Origin: Stenotrophomonas aracearum
GTDB taxonomy: Bacteria > Pseudomonadota > Gammaproteobacteria > Xanthomonadales > Xanthomonadaceae
NCBI RefSeq assembly: GCF_031834615.1
Contig: NZ_CP115543.1
Coordinates: 3,607,001-3,671,000, forward strand
Direction of reading: 5' to 3'
DNA length: 64,000 bases
Shown: positions 18,669 to 26,670 of the stretch, piece by piece
Numbering within the stretch: position 1 is the first letter of the stretch
How the letters are laid out: each line of letters begins with the position of its first letter
Program-made: the position numbers and the translations under genes
Notes under the pieces: model-generated
Databases searched by the model: none
What the model was told of the DNA's origin: nothing
What the model saw: only the letters and a program-made list of their open reading frames with translations

Positions 18669-20705
18669 TCAGCCGTTCATTCCGTTGTGCCGAAGCAGCG
18701 CGTCCACGCTCGGCGCGCGCCCCCGGAACGCGGCGAAGTTCTCCGCCGCGCTGCGGCTGCCACCGCGCGACAGCACCTCGTCGCGGAAGCGCTTTCCGGT
18801 TTCGGCAACCTTACCCGGCGCTTCTTCAAACGCCGCGTACGCATCCGCGCTCAACACCTCCGCCCACTTGTAGCTGTAATAACCCGCCGCGTAGCCACCG
18901 GCGAAAATATGGCTGAACTGGTGCGGGAAGCGATTCCACTCCGGCGGCCGGTTGACCGCCACCTCGTCGCGCACGCGCTCCAGCAGTTGCAGCACGCTGT
19001 CCTGCGCGGGATCGAAGCTGCTGTGCAGCTGCATGTCGAACAGGGCGAACTCCAGCTGGCGCACGGTGAACATGCCGCTCTGGAAATTGCGCGCGGCCAG
19101 CATCCGGTCGAACAGCGCACGCGGCAGCGGCTCGCCACTGTCCACGTGTGCGGTCATCTGCTGCACGCGGTCCCACTCCCAGCAGAAGTTCTCCATGAAC
19201 TGGCTGGGCAGCTCCACCGCGTCCCATTCCACGCCATTGATGCCGGCCACGCCCAGCTCGCCGATACGGGTCAGCAACTGGTGCAGGCCGTGCCCCATTT
19301 CGTGGAACAGGGTGGTCACTTCGTCGTGGCTGAAGGTCGACGCCTTGCCGTCCGCGCCTTTGCCGAAGTTGCATACCAGGTACACCAGCGGCGTCTGCAC
19401 GCCCTGCGCGGTATCGCGGCGGTTGCGGCAATCGTCCATCCACGCCCCACCGCGCTTGCCTTCGCGCGCGTACAGGTCCAGGTAGAACTGACCGACCAGC
19501 GCGCCCTGCGCGTCGACCACGCGGAAGAAGCGCACGTCCGGGTGCCACACCGGCGCCTGGTCCGGTTCCACGCGCAGGCCGTACAGGCCATGGATGACGT
19601 CGAACAGCCCGGCGAGCACCTTCGGCTCGGTGAAGTACTGCTTCACTTCCTGCTCGGAATAGCTGTAACGCGCCTGCTTCAGCTTCTCGGCAGCGAACGA
19701 CAGGTCCCAGGCCTCCAGCGCCGGCAGTCCCAGTTCGTCGCGCGCGAACGCTTCCAGTTCTGCACGGTCGCGCTGCGCGTAGGGTTTGGCGCGTGCGGCG
19801 AGGTCGCGCAGGAAGCCCAGCACCTGCGGCGCGTCGTCGGCCATCTTGGTGGCGATGGAATACTCGGCATAGCTGCTGAAGCCCAGCAGCGCCGCCAGTT
19901 CCGCGCGCAGTGCGAGGATGCGGTCGATATGCGCGCTGTTGTCGAGCGTGGCGTCGCCGAACTCCGAGGCGCGCAGCGCGTTGGCGCGGTATAGCGCCTC
20001 GCGAAGCGGACGGTGTTCGGCGTAGGTCTGCACCGGCAGGTAGCAGGGCATCTGCAGGGTCAGCTTCCAGCCGGCCAGGCCATCCTTTTCAGCCGCAACG
20101 CGCGCCGCGGCGACCACATCCTCCGGCACCCCGGCCAGCTCGGCACGGTCCTCCACGTGCAAAGACCACGCATCGGTAGCGTCGAGCACGTTCTGCGAGA
20201 ACGTGGCCGACAGCGCGGACAGCTCCTCACGGATCGCGCTGTAGCGGGCCTTGCCGGCCTCATCCAGCTCGGCGCCGCCAAGGCGGAAATCGCGCAGGGC
20301 GTTGTCCAGCACCTTGCGCCGCGCCGGGTCGTACTGCGCCGCCTCCGGGGCTGCCGCCAACGCGCGGTACTGCTCGAACAGCGCCAGGTTCTGGCCAAGC
20401 GCGCTGCCGAACCGGGTCACCTTGGGCAGGTTGCTGTTGTAGGCCTCGCGCAGCGCCGGGGTGTTGACCACCGCCTGCAGGTGGCCGACCTGGCCCCAGG
20501 CGCGCCACAGGCGTTCGGTGGCATCGTCCAGCGGGTCCACGAAGGTGGCCCAGGTCACCGGCTGTACCGTTTCTGCCGCCTTCACCGCCGCTTCGGCTTG
20601 CGCCAGCAGCGTATCGATGGCCGGACCGACGTGTTCGGGCTGGATCGCATCGAAACGGGGCAGGCCGGAAAAATCGAGCAGGGGGTTGGCGGTGGTCACG
20701 GGCAT
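18669..20705 (-). CDS. prlC: Oligopeptidase A (M3 zinc metallopeptidase)
   Basis: 678 aa, close to the 680 aa of E. coli OpdA/PrlC. The zinc motif is in TLFHEMGHGLHQLL with the third ligand expected in the downstream GINGVEWDAVELPSQ segment. Start at ATG 20705 (MPVTTANPLLDFSGLPRFD) is preferred; an upstream frame to 20771 adds an unrelated basic stretch. Cytosolic degradation of peptides, including signal-peptide fragments. Followed upstream by the PLP enzyme gene on the same strand with a 91-nt gap. Confidence 0.93.
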   Translation of the reverse strand: MPVTTANPLLDFSGLPRFDAIQPEHVGPAIDTLLAQAEAAVKAAETVQPVTWATFVDPLDDATERLWRAWGQVGHLQAVVNTPALREAYNSNLPKVTRFGSALGQNLALFEQYRALAAAPEAAQYDPARRKVLDNALRDFRLGGAELDEAGKARYSAIREELSALSATFSQNVLDATDAWSLHVEDRAELAGVPEDVVAAARVAAEKDGLAGWKLTLQMPCYLPVQTYAEHRPLREALYRANALRASEFGDATLDNSAHIDRILALRAELAALLGFSSYAEYSIATKMADDAPQVLGFLRDLAARAKPYAQRDRAELEAFARDELGLPALEAWDLSFAAEKLKQARYSYSEQEVKQYFTEPKVLAGLFDVIHGLYGLRVEPDQAPVWHPDVRFFRVVDAQGALVGQFYLDLYAREGKRGGAWMDDCRNRRDTAQGVQTPLVYLVCNFGKGADGKASTFSHDEVTTLFHEMGHGLHQLLTRIGELGVAGINGVEWDAVELPSQFMENFCWEWDRVQQMTAHVDSGEPLPRALFDRMLAARNFQSGMFTVRQLEFALFDMQLHSSFDPAQDSVLQLLERVRDEVAVNRPPEWNRFPHQFSHIFAGGYAAGYYSYKWAEVLSADAYAAFEEAPGKVAETGKRFRDEVLSRGGSRSAAENFAAFRGRAPSVDALLRHNGMNG

Positions 20706-20796
20706 CTCCAGGCAACGGGGCCGCAGGCGCGGCATACCCTCCACGATATGGCACTGCACCGTGCCCGTCACAAGGCCTCCCGGCCGCGGGTTCGAT

Positions 20797-21909
20797 TCAG
20801 TACAGGGTTTCCAGCGCTGCGTCCGGCAGCGCCGGCAGGCCCTGCCCGGCCACGGCGGCGGCGATCACCGCATCGGCCTGTTCCACGTCGATGCCCTGGC
20901 GCGGGTACCAGTCCGGGTTGTAGTAGCTGTGCGCATAGCGCTCGCCGCTGTCGCACAGGATGGTCACGATCGACCCGCTGCGGCCCGCCGCGCGCATGCG
21001 TTCGGCCACGTGCAGCACGCCGATGAAGTTGGTGCCGGTGGAGCCGCCCACGCGGCGCCCCAGCTGCCGGCTGACATGCCGCATCGCGGCCAGGCTCAGC
21101 GCGTCGGGCACCTTGACCATGGCATCCACGCAGGTCGGAATGAAGCTCGATTCCACCCGCGGCCGGCCGATGCCTTCCACCCGCGAGCCGCCACTGCAGG
21201 TGAGCTCGCGCCACGGCTCGCCGGACAGCGCCGCGCGATACCCGTCGAAGAACACCGACACCTCCGGGTCCGCGCACAGGATGCGGGTGTCGTGGCGGCG
21301 GTAGCTCACGTAGCGGCCGAGCGTGGCGGCGGTGCCGCCGGTGCCCGGGCTGCACACGATCCATTCCGGTACCGGGTGCGGCTCTTCAGCCATCTGCTTG
21401 AAGATGGACTCGGCGATGTTGTTGTTGGCACGCCAGTCGGTGGCCCGTTCGGCGTAGGTGAACTGGTCCATGAAGTGGCCGCCGGTTTCCCGCGCCAGCC
21501 GCTCCGATTCGCAGTTCAGGTCGCAGGCACGCTCGACCAGATGACAGCGGCCCCCATGGAATTCGATCGCGGCGATCTTTTCCGGCGAGGTGGTGGCCGG
21601 CATCACTGCGATGAACGGCAGCCCCAGCAGGCGCGCGAAGTAGGCTTCGGAGACAGCCGTGGACCCGCTGGAGGCCTCGATCACCGGACACCCTTCGCGC
21701 AGCCAGCCATTGGTCAGCGCGTACAGGAACAGCGAGCGCGCCAGCCGGTGCTTGAGGCTGCCGGTGGGGTGGCTGGACTCGTCCTTGAAGTACAGCTCGA
21801 TGCCGGGATGTCCCGGCAGGTCCATCGGAATCAGGTGGGTGTCGGCCGAACGGTTGAAATCGGCTTCGATCTTGCGGATGGCAGCGGCCACCCATTCACG
21901 CTGAGACAT
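20797..21909 (-). CDS. PLP-dependent cysteine synthase family protein
   Basis: 370 aa fold-type II PLP enzyme. The PLP lysine is in [11 protein letters not shown], the phosphate loop in [13 protein letters not shown], and the substrate loop in [13 protein letters not shown]. It is longer than CysK/CysM and more like the family annotated as Cds1-type L-cysteine desulfhydrase or O-phosphoserine-like synthases, so a role in cysteine or sulfide metabolism is inferred. Divergent from gloA with 102 nt between starts. The exact reaction remains open. Confidence 0.8.
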   Translation of the reverse strand: MSQREWVAAAIRKIEADFNRSADTHLIPMDLPGHPGIELYFKDESSHPTGSLKHRLARSLFLYALTNGWLREGCPVIEASSGSTAVSEAYFARLLGLPFIAVMPATTSPEKIAAIEFHGGRCHLVERACDLNCESERLARETGGHFMDQFTYAERATDWRANNNIAESIFKQMAEEPHPVPEWIVCSPGTGGTAATLGRYVSYRRHDTRILCADPEVSVFFDGYRAALSGEPWRELTCSGGSRVEGIGRPRVESSFIPTCVDAMVKVPDALSLAAMRHVSRQLGRRVGGSTGTNFIGVLHVAERMRAAGRSGSIVTILCDSGERYAHSYYNPDWYPRQGIDVEQADAVIAAAVAGQGLPALPDAALETLY

Positions 21910-22011
21910 GTCGACGACGGGCCAGGAAGATGCAGCATTCTACGTCGCCTTGCCGCCGCCCCGCTAAACTGAACGGCCAGCCGCAGTGCGCGGCCCTCCA
22001 CAGGATCCCCC

Positions 22012-22539
22012 ATGACCCTTGCCTCCCTGCAGTCCCAGCCCGGCGTGGCTGCCCAGCCGCCGGCGGAAACCACCGGTTTCGTGTTCAACCACACCATGCT
22101 GCGGGTCAAGGACGCCGCTGCATCGCTGGACTTCTACACCCGCGTGCTCGGCTTCCGCCTGCTCGACCAGCGCGATTTCCCTGAAGCCCAGTTCAGCCTC
22201 TACTTCCTGGCGCTGCTGCCGGCAGGCACCGCGGTTCCCGAAGGCGACGACGCCCGCCGCACCTGGATGGCCGGCATTCCCGGCGTGCTGGAACTGACGC
22301 ACAACCACGGCACCGAGATCCAGGATGGCGCCGTGTACCACGACGGCAACAGCGACCCGCGCGGCTTCGGCCATATCTGCGTGTCGGTTCCGGACATCCA
22401 TGCGGCGTGCAAGCGCTTCGATGAACTGAAGGTGCCGTACCAGAAGCGGCTGGAAGATGGCCGCATGAAGCACCTGGCCTTCATCAAGGACCCGGACGGC
22501 TATTGGGTGGAGATCATCTCCAACACGCCGCTGGCCTGA
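22012..22539 (+). CDS. gloA: Lactoylglutathione lyase, long (eukaryotic-type) glyoxalase I
   Basis: Converts the methylglyoxal-glutathione adduct to S-lactoylglutathione. 175 aa VOC-fold protein. The sequence contains GVLELTHNHGTE and HDGNSDPRGFGHICVSVPD, almost the same as human GLO1, and the last metal ligand Glu in YWVEIIS. This type is normally zinc-dependent, in contrast to the short nickel GloA of E. coli. Start at 22012 (MTLASLQSQPGVAAQ). A GTAG-like hairpin follows. Confidence 0.9.
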   Translation: MTLASLQSQPGVAAQPPAETTGFVFNHTMLRVKDAAASLDFYTRVLGFRLLDQRDFPEAQFSLYFLALLPAGTAVPEGDDARRTWMAGIPGVLELTHNHGTEIQDGAVYHDGNSDPRGFGHICVSVPDIHAACKRFDELKVPYQKRLEDGRMKHLAFIKDPDGYWVEIISNTPLA

Positions 22540-22544
22540 TACCG

Positions 22545-22573
22545 GTAGCAGTGCGCCCGCCACGGCGGGCACA
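22545..22573. repeat. Degenerate GTAG palindrome after gloA
   Basis: GTAGCA followed by GTGCGCCCGCC, a short loop and GGCGGGCAC. It resembles a worn GTAG repeat and could also terminate the gloA transcript, though no T tract follows. Confidence 0.4.
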
Positions 22574-22641
22574 CCCGACGCCCACGGTGTGGCAACCCCA
22601 CTGGTGCTATACCTGCCTTTCCCTCGAACGAAGGATCCGGC

Positions 22642-23070
22642 ATGGAAACCATGGAACTGCACCGCGGCCGCCTGATCGACCACCTGCAATTGATCGTGCG
22701 CGACCTGCCCGCCAGCCGCCGCTTCTACCAGGCGGTGTTCGACACCATCGGCATTCCGATTGCGGGTGAAGGCGATACGTACTTCTGGGCCGACGAGCTG
22801 TTCATCTCCACCGCTGACAGCGACGCGGCCGCCGGCGAGCTGACCGGCCGCCATCACCTGGCCTTCCAGGCGCGCGACCGCGCGACGGTCGACGCTTTCC
22901 ACAAGGCGGCACTGGCGGCCGGCGGCAAGGACAATGGCGCGCCCGGCGAACGCCCCTACCACCCGGGCTACTACGCCGCGTTCGCGATCGACCCGGACGG
23001 CAACAACATCGAAGTGGTGTACCACGGGCCCGCCACCTACAGTGCGGACTCGGTGAAGGTGTCGTTCTGA
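22642..23070 (+). CDS. VOC (glyoxalase-fold) family protein
   Basis: 142 aa single-domain vicinal oxygen chelate protein. It begins METMELHRGRLIDHLQLIVRDLPASRRFY and ends in the typical DPDGNNIEVVYHG, with His near the start and Glu near the end as likely metal ligands. It is only distantly related to the gloA gene 100 nt upstream. Possible roles include glyoxalase, dioxygenase or antibiotic sequestration; the sequence does not decide. Confidence 0.85.
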   Translation: METMELHRGRLIDHLQLIVRDLPASRRFYQAVFDTIGIPIAGEGDTYFWADELFISTADSDAAAGELTGRHHLAFQARDRATVDAFHKAALAAGGKDNGAPGERPYHPGYYAAFAIDPDGNNIEVVYHGPATYSADSVKVSF

Positions 23071-23102
23071 CCGCTCCAGGCTGAAGCCTTCAGCTTGTTT
23101 CT

Positions 23103-23129
23103 GACCAGTCTCACCACGTGAGATTGGTC
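23103..23129. promoter_or_regulatory. 12-bp inverted repeat in front of the DNA-repair pair
   Basis: GACCAGTCTCAC, loop CAC, then GTGAGATTGGTC, with one imperfect pair, followed by TCTTTCC. It lies 17 nt upstream of the radical SAM start and 32 nt after the VOC stop. It could terminate the VOC transcript or act as an operator for the repair genes. A second small hairpin (GCTGAAG/CTTCAGC) lies just before it. It does not resemble a LexA box. Confidence 0.45.
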
Positions 23130-23146
23130 TTTCCTACCGTTTCCGC

Positions 23147-24448
23147 ATGGAAACCATCCGCAAGCTGGCCGTGCTGGCCGACGCCGCCAAGTACGACGCC
23201 TCCTGCGCTTCCAGCGGCGCCGGCAAGCGCGACTCTCGGGCCAGCGGCGGGATCGGCAGTACCGACGGACCCGGTATCTGCCACAGCTACACCCCGGACG
23301 GGCGCTGCGTGTCGCTGCTGAAGATCCTGCTGACCAACTTCTGCATCTATGACTGCGCCTACTGCGTGAACCGGGTCTCCAGCAACGTGCAACGCGCGCG
23401 TTTCAGCGTGGCCGAGGTGGTGGCGCTGACCATGGATTTCTACAAGCGCAACTACATCGAAGGCTTGTTCCTTTCCAGCGGCATCATCCGCAATGCCGAC
23501 TACACCATGGAGCAGATGGTGGAAGTGGCGCGCCAGCTGCGCGAGGAGCACCGCTTCGGCGGCTACATCCACCTGAAGACCATTCCCGAGGCCTCGCCGG
23601 AACTCCTGGCCGCGGCCGGCCGATATGCGGATCGACTGTCGATCAACATCGAACTGCCTACCGAAGACGGGTTGTCCAGCTTCGCGCCAGAGAAGTCGCT
23701 GCCGTCGATCCGCGGTGCGATGGGCGAGCTGCGTTGGCGCATCGAGGAGGCCAAGGAAGCCAGGGCCGCTGCGGCGACGACGGCCGTCACGCCGGTCACC
23801 CCGGCCCCAGCCAAGCCAGGCAAGCGCCGCGCCCGCGCGCCGAAATTTGCGCCGGCCGGCCAGAGCACGCAGATGATCGTCGGTGCGGATGGCGCCAGCG
23901 ACCAGCAGATCCTCACCTCTGCCGACAATTTGTACGGCAACTACCGCATGCGCCGGGTGTACTACTCGGCCTTCAGCCCGATTCCCGATGCCAGCAGCAT
24001 CCTGCCGCTGCAGGCGCCACCGCTTGCGCGCGAGCATCGCCTGTACCAGGCCGACTGGCTGCTGCGCTTCTACGGCTACGGCGTGGACGAGATCACCGAC
24101 ACCACCCAGGGCGGCATGCTCGACCTGGACATCGACCCGAAGATGGCCTGGGCGATCCGGCACCCCGAAAGCTTCCCGGTGGACCTCAACCGGGATTCGA
24201 AGGAAATGCTGCTGCGCGTGCCCGGCCTGGGCGTGCGCAACGTGAAGCGGGTGCTGATGGCACGCCGCCACGTGCGCCTGCGCGTGGCCGACGTGGCTCG
24301 CCTGCGCGCGCCGATGAGCAAGCTGCTGCCGTTCGTGCAGCTGGCCGACCACCACCCGCGCCGCGCGCTGGACGACCCCGCGGCACTACGTGCGAGGCTG
24401 GCCCCGCCGCCGCGCCAGGGCTCCCTGTTCGATGCGGTGGCCGGCTGA
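23147..24448 (+). CDS. Putative DNA modification/repair radical SAM protein
   Basis: 433 aa. The radical-SAM cluster motif is Cys66-x3-Cys70-x2-Cys73 in NFCIYDCAYCVNR, so it should bind a 4Fe-4S cluster and S-adenosylmethionine. The C-terminal part carries a helix-hairpin-helix (LLRVPGLGVRNVKRVL, about residues 358-374), a non-specific DNA-binding motif. An Ala/Pro/Lys-rich low-complexity insert (about 200-235) separates them. This family is almost always encoded beside a UdgX-type protein, as here: the next start is 1 nt after the stop. Substrate is unknown; spore photoproduct lyase is the best-known relative in style. Confidence 0.87.
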   Translation: METIRKLAVLADAAKYDASCASSGAGKRDSRASGGIGSTDGPGICHSYTPDGRCVSLLKILLTNFCIYDCAYCVNRVSSNVQRARFSVAEVVALTMDFYKRNYIEGLFLSSGIIRNADYTMEQMVEVARQLREEHRFGGYIHLKTIPEASPELLAAAGRYADRLSINIELPTEDGLSSFAPEKSLPSIRGAMGELRWRIEEAKEARAAAATTAVTPVTPAPAKPGKRRARAPKFAPAGQSTQMIVGADGASDQQILTSADNLYGNYRMRRVYYSAFSPIPDASSILPLQAPPLAREHRLYQADWLLRFYGYGVDEITDTTQGGMLDLDIDPKMAWAIRHPESFPVDLNRDSKEMLLRVPGLGVRNVKRVLMARRHVRLRVADVARLRAPMSKLLPFVQLADHHPRRALDDPAALRARLAPPPRQGSLFDAVAG

Positions 24449-24449
24449 G

Positions 24450-25889
24450 ATGTCGCGCTGGAGTGTGCGGGTGGATCCGCCGTGGTCCCTGACCGCGTGG
24501 CGCGATGCGGCGCGGCTGGCATTGCAGCGTCAGGTGATGCCCGAGCAGCTGGATTGGCTGCACGGCGAAGGCAGCGGTCTGCTGGATGCCCCTGCGCTGC
24601 ATCACGCGCCTGCGGAGGCCACTGCTACGCCGGCCGCAGCAGTGCCGAAAGCCTTCGTCGAGCTGGCCGCTACCTGCCTGTGCCATCGCGACCCGCACCG
24701 CATGTCGCTGCTGTACCGCATGCTGTGGCGCATGACCCACGGCGAACGCGGGCTGCTCGGCAATCCTACCGACCCGGACGTGCTGCGCGCGATGGCATTG
24801 GCCCAGGCAGTGCGCCGCGACACCCACAAGATGAAAGCCTTCGTGCGCTTCCGCGAAGTTCCCGGGCAACAGGATGCGTTCATTGCCTGGTTCGAGCCGG
24901 AGCACCACATCGTGGATCGGGTGGCGCCGTTCTTCGAGCGCCGATTCATCGGCATGCGCTGGGCGATCCTTACGCCCTATCGAAGTGTGCGTTGGGATGG
25001 CCAGGCGTTGGCGTTCGGCCCGGGTGGCAAACAGGCCGATGCACCCGTGGAAGACGCACGCGAAGAACTGTGGCGCACCTACTACGCCAACATATTCAAT
25101 CCGGCGCGGTTGAACACGCGGATGATGCAGCAGGAAATGCCTGCGAAGTACTGGAAACACCTGCCCGAAGCGAGCCTGCTGCCCACGCTGGTGCGCGACG
25201 CGGGCGACCGCGTGCAGGAGATGCATGACCGCGAAGCACAGGCACCGCAGCGGCGCATTCCCGAACGCAGCATTCCCATGCGTGGCCCTGCCACGGCCCG
25301 TGGGGATTCGTTGGACGGCCTGCGCGACGCCGCCGCCAACTGCCGGCGCTGCCCGCTCTGGGAGCCCGCCACGCAGACCGTGTTCGGCGAAGGACCGCCA
25401 GACGCACAGATCATGCTGGTAGGCGAACAGCCGGGCGACAGCGAGGACCTGAGCGGTCACCCCTTCGTGGGCCCGGCCGGCCAGCTGTTGAACCAGGCGC
25501 TGCAGGAACTGGGCATCGACCGCAGCACGCTGTACCTGACCAACGCGGTGAAGCACTTCCGGTTTGAGCGGCGCGGCAAGAAGCGCATCCACTCCAAACC
25601 GCAGGTCACCCACATCAACGCCTGCCGCCCGTGGCTGATGGCGGAAATCGAGCAGGTCAACCCCAAGGTGATCGTGTGCCTGGGCGCCAGCGCCGCACGC
25701 GCGGTGTTCGGCAGCGGTTTCAACCTCACCCGCGATCGTGGCCGCTGGCACACGCTGGAGGATGGCACGCGTGGCTTCGCGACCGTGCATCCATCCTGGG
25801 TGCTACGGCAGGACCCTGAAAAACGCGACGCAGGCTACCAGCTGTTCCGCGAAGACCTGCGCCGGCTGAAAGAACCGCCCACCTCGTAG
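24450..25889 (+). CDS. DUF4130-UdgX fusion, uracil-DNA glycosylase/cross-linker family
   Basis: 479 aa two-domain protein. Residues about 65-255 form the DUF4130 'DNA metabolism' domain (RMSLLYRMLWRMTHGERG, FVRFREVP, FIAWFEPEHHI, MRWAILTP). Residues about 290-475 are a family-4-like uracil-DNA glycosylase: cluster cysteines in NCRRCPLW, motif A GEQPGDSED (325-333), and VHPSWVLR. The insert GKKRIH (376-381) is the UdgX hallmark; in mycobacterial UdgX this His forms a covalent bond with the abasic sugar after uracil removal. So His381 is the predicted nucleophile. ATG 24450 is chosen because it is 1 nt after the previous stop; the frame upstream is a shadow. Its TAG stop is part of a GTAG palindrome. 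Confidence 0.9.
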   Translation: MSRWSVRVDPPWSLTAWRDAARLALQRQVMPEQLDWLHGEGSGLLDAPALHHAPAEATATPAAAVPKAFVELAATCLCHRDPHRMSLLYRMLWRMTHGERGLLGNPTDPDVLRAMALAQAVRRDTHKMKAFVRFREVPGQQDAFIAWFEPEHHIVDRVAPFFERRFIGMRWAILTPYRSVRWDGQALAFGPGGKQADAPVEDAREELWRTYYANIFNPARLNTRMMQQEMPAKYWKHLPEASLLPTLVRDAGDRVQEMHDREAQAPQRRIPERSIPMRGPATARGDSLDGLRDAAANCRRCPLWEPATQTVFGEGPPDAQIMLVGEQPGDSEDLSGHPFVGPAGQLLNQALQELGIDRSTLYLTNAVKHFRFERRGKKRIHSKPQVTHINACRPWLMAEIEQVNPKVIVCLGASAARAVFGSGFNLTRDRGRWHTLEDGTRGFATVHPSWVLRQDPEKRDAGYQLFREDLRRLKEPPTS

Positions 25890-25944
25890 AGCGGGGCTCT
25901 GCCCCGCTGCACGGATGGTCGGCAGCGGGGCAGACCCGCTCTAC
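25886..25944. repeat. GTAG palindrome dimer (SMAG/REP-like), inverted pair
   Basis: GTAGAGCGGGGC/GCCCCGCT hairpin at 25886-25908 and a complementary copy ending CTAC at 25924-25944. The first GTAG includes the stop codon of the upstream UdgX gene (25887-25889). It separates that gene from the convergent CBS gene, which stops at 25955. Confidence 0.8.
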
Positions 25945-25954
25945 CGCGCATCAA

Positions 25955-26386
25955 TCAATGCGCGGCCATGTAGATGTCCTGCAACACCGCTTTCTCCAGT
26001 TCCAGCTCGCTGAGCAGGTTCTTGACGATGTCGCCCAGGCTCAGGATGCCGACCAGGCGGCTGCCGTCGGTCACCATCAGATGACGGTGGCGCGAGTAGG
26101 TCATCAGCGCCATCGCCTGCTTCAGCGACGCGTCCGGCGAAATACCTTCAAGGCCGGCCGAGGGCAATGTGGAGATCACTCGGCGACCGGCCTGCGGGCC
26201 GTCGTCGGCCAGGCTGCGCACGATGTCCTTCTCGGAAATGATCCGGACCGGCACGTCGTCCCGGGTCACCACCAGAGCGGCGATGCGGTGCGCGCTCATC
26301 TTGTGGGCGGCGGCGCCGATCGTGTCTTCAACGTCGATGGTGACTACAGCGTCTTTCTTGGAGTGCAGAAGCTCGCGAACGTTCAT
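25955..26386 (-). CDS. Tandem CBS-domain protein
   Basis: 143 aa with two CBS domains (about 8-65 and 75-135), which bind adenosyl ligands such as AMP, ATP or NADH. Start at ATG 26386 (MNVRELLHSKKDAVVTID) is supported by an AGGA Shine-Dalgarno; the longer open frame upstream has no family resemblance. Stand-alone CBS pairs usually regulate partner enzymes or act as energy sensors; no partner is visible. Divergent from the phosphoethanolamine transferase gene across 284 nt. Confidence 0.88.
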   Translation of the reverse strand: MNVRELLHSKKDAVVTIDVEDTIGAAAHKMSAHRIAALVVTRDDVPVRIISEKDIVRSLADDGPQAGRRVISTLPSAGLEGISPDASLKQAMALMTYSRHRHLMVTDGSRLVGILSLGDIVKNLLSELELEKAVLQDIYMAAH

Positions 26387-26670
26387 TCTTATTCCTGTTA
26401 CAGACTGGTTAAAGCCACACGCCTTGCGTGGTGGGACCGATTGACGCAGCCAAGGGCTACAACCCGAGAATGGCATTACGACTAGAACCGACGCTGAATG
26501 TCGCTGTCGCCCACGACTAAAGTTTTGCCGACGCCAGAAACGGCAAAGCAGGATAGGGGCCGGGCAACGTCGGGCTTCCGGGTTCTTAACAAAACCGGGC
26601 GTTCCTCCGACCGAAATCCGACGAACCGCCCCCCAAGCTTGCCGCCGGTTTACTTTCATCGGCATCGGGC
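26387..26670. other. Intergenic region between divergent CBS gene and eptA-like gene
   Basis: 284 nt without a credible ORF. It must hold both promoters. I could not pick out a confident -35/-10 pair, a PmrA-type direct repeat or a riboswitch. Short AT-rich islands near 26390-26410 and 26585-26600 are the only likely promoter positions. Confidence 0.4.
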
